From positions 388,679 through 452,678 of the forward strand of contig JABUMY010000003.1 of NCBI GenBank assembly GCA_013327885.1: DNA of 64,000 bases. The letters run 5' to 3'. A program made the position numbers and the translations under genes. Every line of letters begins with the position of its first letter. Position 1 is the first letter of the stretch. The notes below the pieces were generated by a model. The model made no database searches. It was given only the letters and a program-made list of their open reading frames with translations, and was not told the DNA's origin. This document shows positions 1-9,161 of the stretch, piece by piece. Source of the DNA: Flavisolibacter longurius. GTDB taxonomy: Bacteria; Bacteroidota; Bacteroidia; Chitinophagales; Chitinophagaceae.

Positions 1-32
1 TTATCAAACCATGACAGCGAGGGCTGCTTCAT

Positions 33-188
33 TTATCTATCCGCAGCAGCGAAGCCTCCTCCAGGATGTTTTAGCGGGTGGCATGGTTGTCTGATAGCGG
101 TAAGCGCCTGAATTTCATCCAGGTTTGAATTTGCGGACATGGGATTTTTGTCAGAATCGAAATTTTTACCATACAATTCATCCTCCAT
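33..188 (-). CDS. possible small ORF, 51 aa, at the window edge
   Basis: This short frame reads leftward from an ATG at 186-188 to a TAA at 33-35, divergent from the kinase operon. The N-terminal half is acidic and protein-like (starts MEDELYGKNF), the C-terminal end is glycine and alanine rich. No family is recognised. Nothing else gene-like is seen in bases 1-270. It could be chance; only conservation in relatives would support it. Confidence 0.2.
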   Translation of the reverse strand: MEDELYGKNFDSDKNPMSANSNLDEIQALTAIRQPCHPLKHPGGGFAAADR

Positions 189-270
189 TTTCCGCAATTC
201 ATCCCCGGTTCACCGGAACCCGTTAAGCCTGTTTCCATTCTTTGCTAAAATGGCTTTAATTTGACCCTGA

Positions 271-1329
271 ATGAAGATCAGGTTTCCCCAATACAGCGGA
301 AAGGATTATATCGTTTTGGGAATAATCATCCTGCCTTTTACGCTTGGCCTGAACAGTGTGATCTTTGGGACACGGTATTTTACCGAATCGAACATTTTTT
401 GGCCGACCACACTCGGTACAGCCGCCATTTTTTCCCTTGACTTTGTTCTTTGCTCGGCCATTGCGGCCTTCTTAAAAAAGCGCATGCCTGCCGAGCAGCA
501 AACCAACCTGCGGCTGGTGTACATGATCCTTTGCATGGTGGCCCTGAGCGGCTTTTTCCTCCTTACAGTTTTTCACGGCTACGAGTTTTTCACATCCTTT
601 GGCTACACCTTTAATGAGAAAGGTTTTATCTGGTCGTACATGGGCATGGCCATCATCAATATTTTCCTGGCTATTTTAATGGAAGGCATTTCCCGCTACA
701 ATGCCTGGCGAGAAAACCTGAAAGAAACCGAACAGCTAAAAAAGATATTCAAGCAAAGCCAGTTGCTGGGACTGAAAAGCCAGGTTAATCCACATTTTTT
801 GTTCAACAGTCTTAACTCGCTTTCAAGCCTGATTGCCGAAGACGAAAAAGAGGCGGAAACATTTTTGAACGAAATGAGCAAAGTGTATCGCTACATGTTG
901 CGTGGCGATGACGAACAATTGGTGCCCCTGCAAACCGAACTGCGGTTTATTCAATCGTATATACACTTGCTGGAACGGCGTTTTGGCCAAAGTTTGCAGG
1001 TGGAGCTAAACATTCGCGAAGAGGACAAATGCAAGCTGATTCCACCACTGAGCCTGCAGGTACTTATTGAAAATGCGTTCACGCAAAACACCATGAGCAA
1101 GGCCTCGCCGCTGCTGATCCGCATCTGTTCGGATGGCAGCAACGAAGTGTTGGTTTGTAACAACCGCAACCCAAAAATGGTGAGCAATGCCATCGATTTT
1201 GAAGCAGGCCTCGACAACCTGGTTACCAAATACCGCTTGCTGAGTTCTTCCGAAGTGGTGATCCGTGACGAAGACACGCAACGCAGTATTTTTCTTCCCC
1301 TGATCGAATCGAAAGGAGGGTTGTCATGA
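271..1329 (+). CDS. LytS/YehU-type sensor histidine kinase (first of a tandem pair)
   Basis: A 352-residue membrane histidine kinase of the His_kinase (LytS/YehU) family. Four hydrophobic segments lie near residues 13-33, 44-67, 82-102 and 119-140. A short coiled linker then leads to the phosphoacceptor motif QVNPHFLFNSLNSL with His175. The ATPase N-box is LIENAF with Asn268, followed by a VCNN motif and a GLDNLVTKY box, so the catalytic domain looks usable. No periplasmic sensor domain is visible. Its stop overlaps the ATG of the next kinase gene (ATGA), so the two are translationally coupled. Its likely partner is the LytTR regulator two genes downstream. The stimulus is unknown. Confidence 0.93.
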   Translation: MKIRFPQYSGKDYIVLGIIILPFTLGLNSVIFGTRYFTESNIFWPTTLGTAAIFSLDFVLCSAIAAFLKKRMPAEQQTNLRLVYMILCMVALSGFFLLTVFHGYEFFTSFGYTFNEKGFIWSYMGMAIINIFLAILMEGISRYNAWRENLKETEQLKKIFKQSQLLGLKSQVNPHFLFNSLNSLSSLIAEDEKEAETFLNEMSKVYRYMLRGDDEQLVPLQTELRFIQSYIHLLERRFGQSLQVELNIREEDKCKLIPPLSLQVLIENAFTQNTMSKASPLLIRICSDGSNEVLVCNNRNPKMVSNAIDFEAGLDNLVTKYRLLSSSEVVIRDEDTQRSIFLPLIESKGGLS

Positions 1330-2411
1330 ACCAGGAACTAAAGCCAACCCGCCTGCAGGTATTCAGCTTTATTGTTTCCATGCCGGTGATTGACGTGGTG
1401 TTGAACTATATTCTCTTCGACAACCGGTTCTTTCACGACGGCCGCATCTGGCTTGTTTCGTTTCCGCTGATCTACCTGATTGGTGTCGGTTCGTGGCGGT
1501 CGCAGATAGCCATTCAAAACTGGATCCATTACAAGTTCCCGGGGCTCAAGCAAACCAGCCGGCGTATTGTGCTGCTGGCAGTACTCATCATGCCCGTTAT
1601 GTCGGTATCCATCACGGTCATCATGTACCTGTACGATTATTTCTCGGTGCTGGATTACCAGATAAAGCCGCAGGACCTGCAAAGTGTTTTGCTGCTTGGC
1701 TTTGCCGTCAACCTGATTTTTGTGACCCTATACGAGGTGGATTATGTAATGGAGCGACTGAAAGAAACGATGGTGGAAAAAGAAAGCCTGAAGCAACAGT
1801 CCTTGCAGCACGAATTTGATGCGTTGAAGAACCAGGTCAATCCGCACTTTCTGTTCAATTGTTTTAATACCCTGTCATCCCTGATTACAGAAGACAAAGA
1901 AAAAGCAGAAGTATTTTTAAATGAGCTGAGCAAAGTATATCGCTACCTGCTGCGCAACAACGAAGACGGGCTAAGTACCGTGGAGAATGAAATGAAATTC
2001 ATCCGCTCCTATTACGGCCTTTTGCAAATGCGGCATGGCGAATCGTTGCAGATGACACTTGATATAGACAAACGTTATTATCCTTATCTTTTACCATCGC
2101 TAACCCTGCAGCTCTTGGTGGAGAACGTGGTGAAGCACAACCAGCTTGCCAAAACACAGCCGCTGATGATCGAGATCTTTACCACGGCCGGCAACAAGCT
2201 GGTGGTAAATAACAACCTGCAGCGGCGTACCATCAAAGCGCCCAGCAACAGGGTAGGATTGGAAAACATCAAAGCCAAATACGATCTCCTGAATCAAAAG
2301 GGTTTCCAGGTGATGGAAGACGGCAAGAACTTTACGGTAGTATTACCGCTGATCTGGAACAACACCCACGAAAACAGGAATACCATTCTAAAAGAAATTA
2401 AAACTGCCTGA
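1326..2411 (+). CDS. LytS/YehU-type sensor histidine kinase (second of the pair)
   Basis: A 361-residue paralogue of the preceding gene with the same plan: four membrane segments (about residues 12-32, 42-58, 81-104, 119-138), phosphoacceptor motif QVNPHFLFNCFNTL with His174, N-box LVENVVKHN with Asn267, and a GLENIKAKY box. The stretch after the histidine (TLSSLI to the VYRY motif) is close to gene one, so the pair likely arose by duplication. It overlaps gene one by four bases and ends three bases before the response regulator, giving a two-kinase, one-regulator operon. Whether the proteins form homodimers or heterodimers cannot be told from sequence. Confidence 0.93.
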   Translation: MNQELKPTRLQVFSFIVSMPVIDVVLNYILFDNRFFHDGRIWLVSFPLIYLIGVGSWRSQIAIQNWIHYKFPGLKQTSRRIVLLAVLIMPVMSVSITVIMYLYDYFSVLDYQIKPQDLQSVLLLGFAVNLIFVTLYEVDYVMERLKETMVEKESLKQQSLQHEFDALKNQVNPHFLFNCFNTLSSLITEDKEKAEVFLNELSKVYRYLLRNNEDGLSTVENEMKFIRSYYGLLQMRHGESLQMTLDIDKRYYPYLLPSLTLQLLVENVVKHNQLAKTQPLMIEIFTTAGNKLVVNNNLQRRTIKAPSNRVGLENIKAKYDLLNQKGFQVMEDGKNFTVVLPLIWNNTHENRNTILKEIKTA

Positions 2412-2414
2412 TAT

Positions 2415-3179
2415 ATGAACATTCTAATTGTTGAAGACGAAGAACTGGCCCAGAAAAAACTGCAAAAAACACTGGCCGCGGTAGATGCCACAGCTACTGT
2501 TGTGGGCATAACCGATAGCATTCAAAGTACCGTTGACTGGCTGAAAGCGAACAACAATGCCGATCTCATATTGATGGATATTGAACTGGCCGATGGGCAA
2601 AGCTTCGAGGTGTTTAACCTGGTGGATGTAAAGGCGCCGGTGATCTTTACCACCTCTTATGATGAATATGCCCTGAAAGCCTTTAAGGTTAACAGCGTTG
2701 ATTACCTGCTGAAGCCTGTGCAAACCGACGAACTGCAAGCGGCGCTAGCCAAGTATAAAAAACTGGCCGACACCACCAAGCAGGATGTGAACATTGAGTC
2801 GCTGGTGAACCAGATCAAGCAGCAATTGCAGCCCAAAGAATACCGCAAGCGTTTTTTGGTGAAGCATGCGCAAAAGCTGGTGTCGGTTGACGTAGAGGAA
2901 ATTGCTTATTTCTACAGCGATGGCCGTCTCAATTTTTTCAAAACCTTCGACAACAAAAAATTTGTTGTGGACTATACGATGGATGAACTGGAAGAAATGC
3001 TGGACCCTGCAGGGTTCTTCCGCATTTCGCGGTCGTTTTTTGTTGCCTTTAATGCCATTGAAAAGATCGATGATTATTTTGGCAATCGCCTGATCCTGCA
3101 ACTCAACCCGGTTGTGGACAAAGAAGCGCTTGTGAGCCGGGAAAAAGTAGCTGATTTTAAAAAGTGGATGGGAAAATAG
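2415..3179 (+). CDS. LytTR-family response regulator
   Basis: A 254-residue LytR/AlgR-type regulator. The receiver domain (about residues 1-120) has the acidic pair in VEDEE, phosphoacceptor Asp55 (LILMD), a Thr at 80 (IFTTSYDEYA) and Lys100 (LLKP). The C-terminal LytTR DNA-binding domain (about 140-250) has the usual FLVK, EIAYFYSDGR and FFRISRSFFV blocks. It should be phosphorylated by one or both upstream kinases and bind direct-repeat promoter sites. It is last in the operon: a dispersed 3-prime repeat starts within ten bases of its stop and a strong terminator follows at 3261. Confidence 0.95.
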   Translation: MNILIVEDEELAQKKLQKTLAAVDATATVVGITDSIQSTVDWLKANNNADLILMDIELADGQSFEVFNLVDVKAPVIFTTSYDEYALKAFKVNSVDYLLKPVQTDELQAALAKYKKLADTTKQDVNIESLVNQIKQQLQPKEYRKRFLVKHAQKLVSVDVEEIAYFYSDGRLNFFKTFDNKKFVVDYTMDELEEMLDPAGFFRISRSFFVAFNAIEKIDDYFGNRLILQLNPVVDKEALVSREKVADFKKWMGK

Positions 3180-3186
3180 GGGCGGC

Positions 3187-3246
3187 CCCACCTTACCTGT
3201 CCGCCTAAGGCGGGAGGAACAGCCAACGCACAGACCCTCGCTTTTG
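3187..3246 (+). repeat. dispersed 3-prime-UTR repeat, copy A
   Basis: Sixty bases starting just after the regulator stop codon, with core GGGAGGAACAGCC then CACAGACCCTCGCTTTT, preceded by a CCGCCTAAGGCGG hairpin. The same arrangement follows the stop codon of the PH-domain gene on the other strand (55101-55161), in the same orientation relative to the gene. Function unknown; the hairpin could act in termination or mRNA end protection. Confidence 0.75.
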
Positions 3247-3260
3247 CATGATACATTTTT

Positions 3261-3298
3261 AGCCTCTGCCAGTTTTGCTGGCGGAGGCTTTTTGTTTT
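3261..3298 (+). terminator. rho-independent terminator of the kinase/LytTR operon
   Basis: A 12-base stem (AGCCTCTGCCAG against CTGGCGGAGGCT, one wobble pair) with a 5-base loop at 3261-3289 is followed by TTTTTGTTTT. It closes the rightward operon. The 200 bases between it and the convergent propeller kinase gene hold nothing else recognisable. Confidence 0.85.
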
Positions 3299-3499
3299 AG
3301 ACGGACGTTGGAATGATAGGGGTCAAACAGTAGCGAAAAAAACGCTGAAATATTTCAGAATGTGATAGAAGCAATTGTTACTACGCTGACTGCAATACAT
3401 TTGCCTTTTCCTCACTTTGCAAATGGAAATGTTCAAAACAACTTCTGTTCTGCCAATATACAAACCGGTAACCTGCGAATTGCTTTTATGTTCAAAAAC

Positions 3500-6400
3500 C
3501 TACAACGGCAATTGCAACATAAATACCGACCGGCTTTTGTGTAACTGCACATCCAGCTTTGCTTTCAGGGCATCAATCCGTTCTTCCATATCGTGGCGCT
3601 GCAGAAGGTTGTTCAGCTTTTGCATGTTGCAGCATTCGTTCTCAAATTCAATGGTAAAAAGCAGCCGTCCCCGCTCCGCCGTCATATGCACAATACAATA
3701 AGAGGTTCCCGCATCCACCAAACTACGCAAACCTTCTTTGAACAATAAAAACGCTTCGTGGCGCAGCTTCATGTTCAGTTGCAGCTTTTCTACTTTTTTA
3801 TCGATCAGCAATTCAATTACGGCACCGGAACGTTGCATCAGCGCATCCACAAACTCCTTAATGCGGACAATGGTTTTGTCCATGGCATCGTTTTCCGGGT
3901 CAAGACTCCAGAGCATATCATCCAGCGCAATGATCATGTTGTGGCTTTTGTTGTGAATCTGCTCCAGGTATTCTTTTGCCTTGTGTGGTTCCCGCTCCGA
4001 TTTCAGGCGGGCAATCTCGCTGAGGATATTAATGTTGTTCAGCGCCGTATTCACTTCCTGGTGCAGGCCATCGGCAATATCGGTACGCACTTTTTGCAGC
4101 ACGGCCTTCCTGCGCATGCGCTGCCGGTCGAGCCAATAAAGCGTAAACGCCATGGTAAGTGCCAGCAAGCTGTAAAACCACCAGGTTTGGTAAAAAGGTG
4201 CCTGTATCAGCAGCGGGAGAGTTGTGATCTCCGAAGGTTGTCCTTCTGCATTCATCGTGCGAAGCAGCAACGTGTATTTGCCCGGTGGCAGAAACGGAAA
4301 GCTTGCTTTGTTATCCATGTCGGCCGAATGCCATTCTTTGTCAATATTATTCAGCCGGTACTGGATGAGCGAATAGGAGTTGTAGGTAAGCGAAGAGAAT
4401 TCAATGTTCAATGAATTGTCATTCGGACCAAGAGTAAGCAGCCCCAGTTTCATAATGGAATCAACAGGCATTTCCTGTCTGCCCACCTGTATGCTGGTAA
4501 GTGTTACCCGCTGATGCTGGTTGGGAAACTTTATCTGCGAAGGCGAAAAATGAACGAATGCTTTTTCCACCCCAAACAACATGCGGCCATCACGTAATTT
4601 ATAAGAAGCGCCCAGTACAAATCGGTCCGTTTCAATTCCGGCATCGCGGTTAAAAAACACCAGTACTTTTTTCTGCATCTGGAAGCGGTAGATCCCATTG
4701 CTGGTGCTGATCCACAAAAAGCCTTCGTTGTCTTTTTCCATCGACGTGATGATACCCATCACGGAATTGGACATAGGTATCTCCGTTATCTTGTGGCTTG
4801 GCCGGCTATACCGGTACAATCTTGTGTTGGTACTGATGATCACCATCGTGTCGTTAAACGGAAGCACGTTGGTAAAACCTTCCATGATCTTGTTGCTGTC
4901 TTTTTCGCTGCGGTTGTTCCAGTGAAACCGCATCCGTCCGTTCTCCCCATCAAAGGCAAACACGCCTTTTTTTTCCGAGGTTACCCACACCCAGCCGATA
5001 GAATCCACGGCTATTTTGGTAATCAGGTCATTTGCCAGTTCGGGGATCTTAATCAATTCTTCCTTTCCCGCTTTGTTGGGAGAGAGCCATTTAAAAAGCC
5101 CAAAATGGTGCATGCCCAGCCACAGGTTACCCGACCGGTCTTCGGCTATCTGCCGCACAGTGCGGTTTTGCAACGGCGCCGGGGTGCGGTGCGTCATGGT
5201 ATTGCGGGCCCTGTCGTACTGATAGATACCTGGTTGCGAACCCATCCAAACCGTATTGCTGTCGGCTGAAGGGTACATGCTCCAGAACATCAATGATGGA
5301 TTCCTGGAAATAAATTTCGGCGTAAATGGCTTTTCCTGCAGCTTACTGTTGTAACGAAAAATGCCATCACCCCAGGAGCCTACCAGTATATCGTCTTCGC
5401 TTAGCTGCAAAAAAGAAAGAACACCACCGGTGCCGGTTTGTTTTGTGATTTGATTGATGTGCGAAACCGTGGTAAAGTACTGGTGGTTTGGGTTGAAGCG
5501 ATACAGCCCGTGGTTACCGGTAGCCACCCACATGTTTTGCTCCTTGTCCTGGAAAAGATCCGAGGCAAAATCATACACAATTCCCTGCCCGCTTTTGGAG
5601 TCGCTGGGTACGAGCTTAAATTCATTGGCCGCTTCATCAAAAAGGGCAAACACCATGTTGCCATGGATCCATATCCTCCCGCTTTTGTCTTCGAAGATGC
5701 TGCTGATCTCGTGGTACATGCGCAGCTTGGAAAGAATTTCAAAGGTTTGAACCTTTCGTTTGCTTTCTTTCGGATCGAACTTTATGATACTCGGGTGATG
5801 TCCTGATATCCAGCTGACGCTCCAGAACCGCCCCCGCTTGTCGAAATGAAAATGGATCATTCCCTGCCTGAGCTGCAGGCTGTCAATGGCCATTTCCTTT
5901 TCCACATTGTGCCCGGCATAACTCAGGTTTCCGGTGGCGCGGTTAAAGATGGCAAATTCGCCGCTGTGCAAACCGATCCAGTATTTCTGCGTACCCGGCT
6001 GTTGGGCAATGCCGGTTATCAGCCAGTTTTTTTTAAGGGGAATAAAGTTGGCTTCGGCCGAAAACTCTTTTTTCTTTTTATCATAAGTGACCAACTCGGC
6101 CGATTCCATCAGGAACATGATGTTGCCACTTTCGTCCTGTAACAATGTTTTTACCGACCAAAGCGATGCTGTGCTTTTTACGCGGACAGGTACATCGGTA
6201 TAAATAAATTTTGATTTATCAAACTGGCCAATACGCCCATCGGCAAGCAGCAGCCAAAGGTTATCCTCTTTATCAACCAGTAATTGCAGAATGGAGTTGT
6301 CAGGAATACTACCGGGCTTTTTGTCGCTACGCTGAAAGGTTTTAAAGTGAAAGCCATCATAGCGTTGCAGGCCGTTGTTGGTGGCTATCCACAAATAACC

Positions 6401-6547
6401 GGTACGGTCCTGCGCCACGCTGCGTATTTCGTTCGAAAGCAAACCTTTCGACATCGAAATTTGTGAAAAGGTAAAGGGCACCGATGGCTGTGACGCTCCC
6501 TTCCGCTGCAAACCCAATAAGCACAATAAAAGCAGTAAGCGATACAA
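3500..6547 (-). CDS. periplasmic two-component propeller sensor with a degenerate kinase tail
   Basis: A 1015-residue protein. It has a signal peptide (1-19) and then two seven-bladed ligand propellers, shown by repeated blade motifs such as GYLWIATNNGLQRYDG and GFLWISTSNGIYRF. A Y_Y_Y Ig-like domain ends near LPPGKYTLLLR, and one membrane span (WWFYSLLALTMAFTLYWL) follows. The cytoplasmic tail has a HisKA_3-like helix with His829 (GLHQEV) and the family signature WSLDPEND. The expected ATPase motifs are missing: the N-box asparagine is replaced (KEGLRSLVDAG, Ser942), and the G1 region reads FENECC instead of a DNGxGF motif. No AraC or receiver output is fused. It is probably a signalling component lacking normal autokinase activity. 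The start is set by the signal peptide. Confidence 0.88.
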   Translation of the reverse strand: MYRLLLLLCLLGLQRKGASQPSVPFTFSQISMSKGLLSNEIRSVAQDRTGYLWIATNNGLQRYDGFHFKTFQRSDKKPGSIPDNSILQLLVDKEDNLWLLLADGRIGQFDKSKFIYTDVPVRVKSTASLWSVKTLLQDESGNIMFLMESAELVTYDKKKKEFSAEANFIPLKKNWLITGIAQQPGTQKYWIGLHSGEFAIFNRATGNLSYAGHNVEKEMAIDSLQLRQGMIHFHFDKRGRFWSVSWISGHHPSIIKFDPKESKRKVQTFEILSKLRMYHEISSIFEDKSGRIWIHGNMVFALFDEAANEFKLVPSDSKSGQGIVYDFASDLFQDKEQNMWVATGNHGLYRFNPNHQYFTTVSHINQITKQTGTGGVLSFLQLSEDDILVGSWGDGIFRYNSKLQEKPFTPKFISRNPSLMFWSMYPSADSNTVWMGSQPGIYQYDRARNTMTHRTPAPLQNRTVRQIAEDRSGNLWLGMHHFGLFKWLSPNKAGKEELIKIPELANDLITKIAVDSIGWVWVTSEKKGVFAFDGENGRMRFHWNNRSEKDSNKIMEGFTNVLPFNDTMVIISTNTRLYRYSRPSHKITEIPMSNSVMGIITSMEKDNEGFLWISTSNGIYRFQMQKKVLVFFNRDAGIETDRFVLGASYKLRDGRMLFGVEKAFVHFSPSQIKFPNQHQRVTLTSIQVGRQEMPVDSIMKLGLLTLGPNDNSLNIEFSSLTYNSYSLIQYRLNNIDKEWHSADMDNKASFPFLPPGKYTLLLRTMNAEGQPSEITTLPLLIQAPFYQTWWFYSLLALTMAFTLYWLDRQRMRRKAVLQKVRTDIADGLHQEVNTALNNINILSEIARLKSEREPHKAKEYLEQIHNKSHNMIIALDDMLWSLDPENDAMDKTIVRIKEFVDALMQRSGAVIELLIDKKVEKLQLNMKLRHEAFLLFKEGLRSLVDAGTSYCIVHMTAERGRLLFTIEFENECCNMQKLNNLLQRHDMEERIDALKAKLDVQLHKSRSVFMLQLPL

Positions 6548-6853
6548 TGGTTGACTTGTTTTTTCAAAAGTAAGGTATTCGCGGGCTGCTACGGCACAGT
6601 TGATCTCCCCGAATCTGCAATTGGTGCAACCGTTACGGCAATCTGTCCACAGGCCTGGCTGCCAGGGGTGTAGACGGGTCCTTTATCACTTGAAAAACAG
6701 GCTTTTCCGGCCTTCCGGCACCGCTTTGCAATCGCCAAACGGAAAACCGCGATTCATCCGGGGAGATGCGCATTTCATGCACGATGGACTTTCCTTTGCT
6801 TGCCGTCCCGGCCATCTTTGTGTTACCAAACGAAACCAAACGAAATTAAACCA
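6548..6853. other. divergent intergenic region between the propeller kinase and a lipoprotein gene
   Basis: About 306 bases separating two divergent genes. It must hold both promoters. A CATCTTTG box at 6813-6820 resembles the Bacteroidota -7 element TAnnTTTG with one mismatch and would serve the lipoprotein gene, but no convincing -33 box at normal spacing was found. No gene or repeat is seen. Confidence 0.4.
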
Positions 6854-7624
6854 ATGAAAAAAATTCTCTTCTTTGCGGCAGCGGTACTGGCCCTTAGCTC
6901 ATGTAAAAAGGACGACGACAAAAAAGATAAGGTATGGAAAGGAGCAGTGAAAACGTTTCAGCAAGGCAAGGCCTGGACCTGGTACGAAGCTGATGAAAAC
7001 AACAAGCCGCTGCGCATCGCTATCGCCATCGATGATGCAGCCATGGCCAGTCTCGACCGCCAGACGGGCGGTGGACACAACCACGCCAATTCTATTTCGA
7101 TGCAACTGCCCATGCAAGCCAGCAATACGCCATTTGAGCATGTGATGCTCGACTGGAACCCGGAAGGCCATCCGCCGGCAAACGTGTATACCAAACCTCA
7201 CTTTGATTTTCATTTTTATACAACATCTGAATCCGAGCGGCTGGATATTCCCTTGTATGAAGAAGCCGTGGATGAATTTGACAACCTTCCCGCTGCTGGC
7301 TATATGCCTGCCAACTACATTGCCATTCCAGAAGGTGTTCCCCAAATGGGCAAGCACTGGGCAGATGTAACTTCCCCGGAAATGCAGCCCGGCGGAACGT
7401 TTACCCAAACCTTCTTGTACGGTTCCTACAACGGCGAAGTAACGTTTTATGAGCCGATGATCACTGAAGAATTTTTACTGGCTAACCCAAGCTTTCAACG
7501 CGACATCCCGGTGCCAACCAAATTTAAAAAAGCCGGCTGGTACCCCACCAAAATGCGGATCGAGAAAAAGAGCGGTGTGACGAATGTGATCATTGAAAAC
7601 TTTGTACAGCGCCAGGCAAACTAA
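6854..7624 (+). CDS. lipoprotein, DUF5602/TTHB210-like
   Basis: A 256-residue secreted protein. The start is the ATG at 6854, which gives a clean lipoprotein signal (MKKILFFAAAVLALSSC, lipobox Cys at 17) followed by a lysine/aspartate-rich spacer; a longer frame upstream lacks a sensible N-terminus. The mature part carries HFDFHFY and GKHWAD motifs and a histidine/asparagine-rich GGGHNHAN stretch, as in DUF5602 (TTHB210-like) proteins of unknown function. It is a lone gene, expected on the periplasmic face of a membrane. The family assignment is from memory of motif pattern and is moderate. Confidence 0.75.
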   Translation: MKKILFFAAAVLALSSCKKDDDKKDKVWKGAVKTFQQGKAWTWYEADENNKPLRIAIAIDDAAMASLDRQTGGGHNHANSISMQLPMQASNTPFEHVMLDWNPEGHPPANVYTKPHFDFHFYTTSESERLDIPLYEEAVDEFDNLPAAGYMPANYIAIPEGVPQMGKHWADVTSPEMQPGGTFTQTFLYGSYNGEVTFYEPMITEEFLLANPSFQRDIPVPTKFKKAGWYPTKMRIEKKSGVTNVIIENFVQRQAN

Positions 7625-7630
7625 GGAAAA

Positions 7631-7759
7631 CGGCAACTCCGTAAGGTTGCACACTATACCAAACCAACTCCCGGAACGAAACCCCGTAAGGTCTCTTCCT
7701 TTTCCAACCTTAACCTCCTCATGTGTTCCTGCAAGCCCCGTAAGGCTTGCAGGTTTTTT
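7631..7759 (+). repeat. three successive hairpins with a shared CCGTAAGG core
   Basis: CCGTAAGG occurs at 7639-7646, 7684-7691 and 7738-7745. In the first and third copies it sits at the tip of a stem whose flanks differ in sequence but remain complementary (GCAAC with GTTGC; CCTGCAAGC with GCTTGCAGG). The middle copy is shorter. The third copy doubles as the terminator of the lipoprotein gene. Confidence 0.6.
7728..7759 (+). terminator. rho-independent terminator after the lipoprotein gene
   Basis: A perfect 10-base stem (CCTGCAAGCC with GGCTTGCAGG) closes a 6-base loop at 7728-7753 and is followed by six T residues. Confidence 0.85.
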
Positions 7760-7802
7760 AATGGGTATAGCCTATTTCTTCACGTGATGTGTATAGTTGG
7801 AT

Positions 7803-7833
7803 TTTGCCTGTATGCGACCCCGGTTTACATTTA
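7803..7833 (+). promoter_or_regulatory. Bacteroidota-type promoter for thyA
   Basis: TTTG at 7803-7806, a 19-base spacer, then TACATTTA at 7826-7833, one mismatch from the TAnnTTTG consensus. Transcription would start about 13 bases before the thyA ATG. Confidence 0.5.
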
Positions 7834-7851
7834 CCGCTGATAATTGTGTGT

Positions 7852-8646
7852 ATGCAGCAATACCAGCAACTTCTTCAACATATATTGGATACCGGGGTTC
7901 ACAAAAGTGATCGTACGGGCACAGGCACCATCAGCACGTTTGGTTACCAGATGCGGTTTGACCTGCAAAAAGGCTTTCCGCTGGTGACTACCAAAAAAGT
8001 TCATCTTAAAAGCATCATCCACGAATTGCTTTGGTTTTTAAAAGGCGAAACCAACATTGCTTACCTAAAAGAAAATGGTGTTAGCATTTGGGACGAATGG
8101 GCCGATGCAGAAGGAGAGTTAGGACCTGTGTACGGAAAGCAGTGGCGCAGTTGGGAAGGGGCAAATGGCGAAGTGATTGACCAGGTGTCGGACGTGATCG
8201 CACAGATAAAGAAAAACCCGGATAGCCGCCGGCTGATCATCAGTGCCTGGAATGTGGCCGAGTTGCCAAAGATGGCGCTGATGCCCTGTCATACCATCTT
8301 CCAGTTTTATGTGGCCGATAATAAATTAAGCTGCCAGTTATACCAGCGTAGTGCCGATGTATTTCTTGGTGTACCGTTCAACATTGCATCTTATGCTTTG
8401 TTAACGCTGATGGTGGCGCAGGTTTGCGACTTCGAACCCGGTGATTTTATTCACACTTTTGGCGATGTGCATATTTACAGCAACCACCTGGAGCAGGTAA
8501 AGCTGCAGTTGAGCCGCGAACCGTTTCCGTTGCCGACAATGAGTATAAACCCGGACATAAAAAATATTTTTGACTTCCGCTTCGAAGATTTTAAGCTGGA
8601 GAATTACCAGTCGCACCCGGCCATTAAAGCACCTGTTGCCGTATGA
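7852..8646 (+). CDS. thyA: thymidylate synthase
   Basis: A 264-residue ThyA, the same length as the E. coli enzyme. It makes dTMP from dUMP with methylene-tetrahydrofolate, producing dihydrofolate. The start at 7852 gives the standard N-terminus [12 protein letters not shown]; a longer in-frame extension has no family match. The nucleophile Cys146 lies in [11 protein letters not shown]. The phosphate-binding [12 protein letters not shown] and [13 protein letters not shown] blocks are intact, as is [10 protein letters not shown]. It overlaps folA by four bases, which matches the need to recycle the dihydrofolate it makes. Confidence 0.98.
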   Translation: MQQYQQLLQHILDTGVHKSDRTGTGTISTFGYQMRFDLQKGFPLVTTKKVHLKSIIHELLWFLKGETNIAYLKENGVSIWDEWADAEGELGPVYGKQWRSWEGANGEVIDQVSDVIAQIKKNPDSRRLIISAWNVAELPKMALMPCHTIFQFYVADNKLSCQLYQRSADVFLGVPFNIASYALLTLMVAQVCDFEPGDFIHTFGDVHIYSNHLEQVKLQLSREPFPLPTMSINPDIKNIFDFRFEDFKLENYQSHPAIKAPVAV

Positions 8647-9152
8647 TCATAAGTTTATTACTGGCCGCTTCGGAAAACAACGTTATTGGTAAAGACAACA
8701 CGCTTCCCTGGCACCTGCCCAATGACCTCAAATATTTTAAAAACCTCACCTGGGGCCTGCCCATTTTAATGGGAAGAAAAACATTCGACTCCATTGGCAA
8801 GCCTCTGCCCGGGCGGAAAAGTATTGTCATTACCCGCCAGCAGGGATGGCAGCACGATGGGGTAGAAGTGGTGCATGCCATTGACGATGCCGTCCAAAAA
8901 GCACAGGCGCTCGGCGCCAAAGAAATTTTTGTGATCGGCGGAGCTGAGATCTTTAATGCCGCTTTAGCGCAGGCCGACCGGATCTATCTCACAAGAATCC
9001 ACCGCCAGTTTGACGGCGATGTTTTTTTTCCCGACATCGATGAAGCAGTTTGGCAACTCTCCTCCAGCCGGTTTTGCGAAAAAGACGAAAAAAATCAATA
9101 CAATCACACGTACCAGGTTTGGGTGAGACGTTCTGTCGAAACAGAGGCTTAA
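8643..9152 (+). CDS. folA: dihydrofolate reductase
   Basis: A 169-residue DHFR that reduces dihydrofolate to tetrahydrofolate with NADPH. Visible are the N-terminal [19 protein letters not shown] block with catalytic Asp28, the [20 protein letters not shown]-binding segment, and the FVIGGAEIF glycine pair. It starts inside the thyA stop (ATGA), so it is translationally coupled to thyA, and a methyltransferase gene follows after nine bases with an AAGGAG ribosome site. Confidence 0.98.
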   Translation: MIISLLLAASENNVIGKDNTLPWHLPNDLKYFKNLTWGLPILMGRKTFDSIGKPLPGRKSIVITRQQGWQHDGVEVVHAIDDAVQKAQALGAKEIFVIGGAEIFNAALAQADRIYLTRIHRQFDGDVFFPDIDEAVWQLSSSRFCEKDEKNQYNHTYQVWVRRSVETEA

Positions 9153-9161
9153 GGAGAAATC

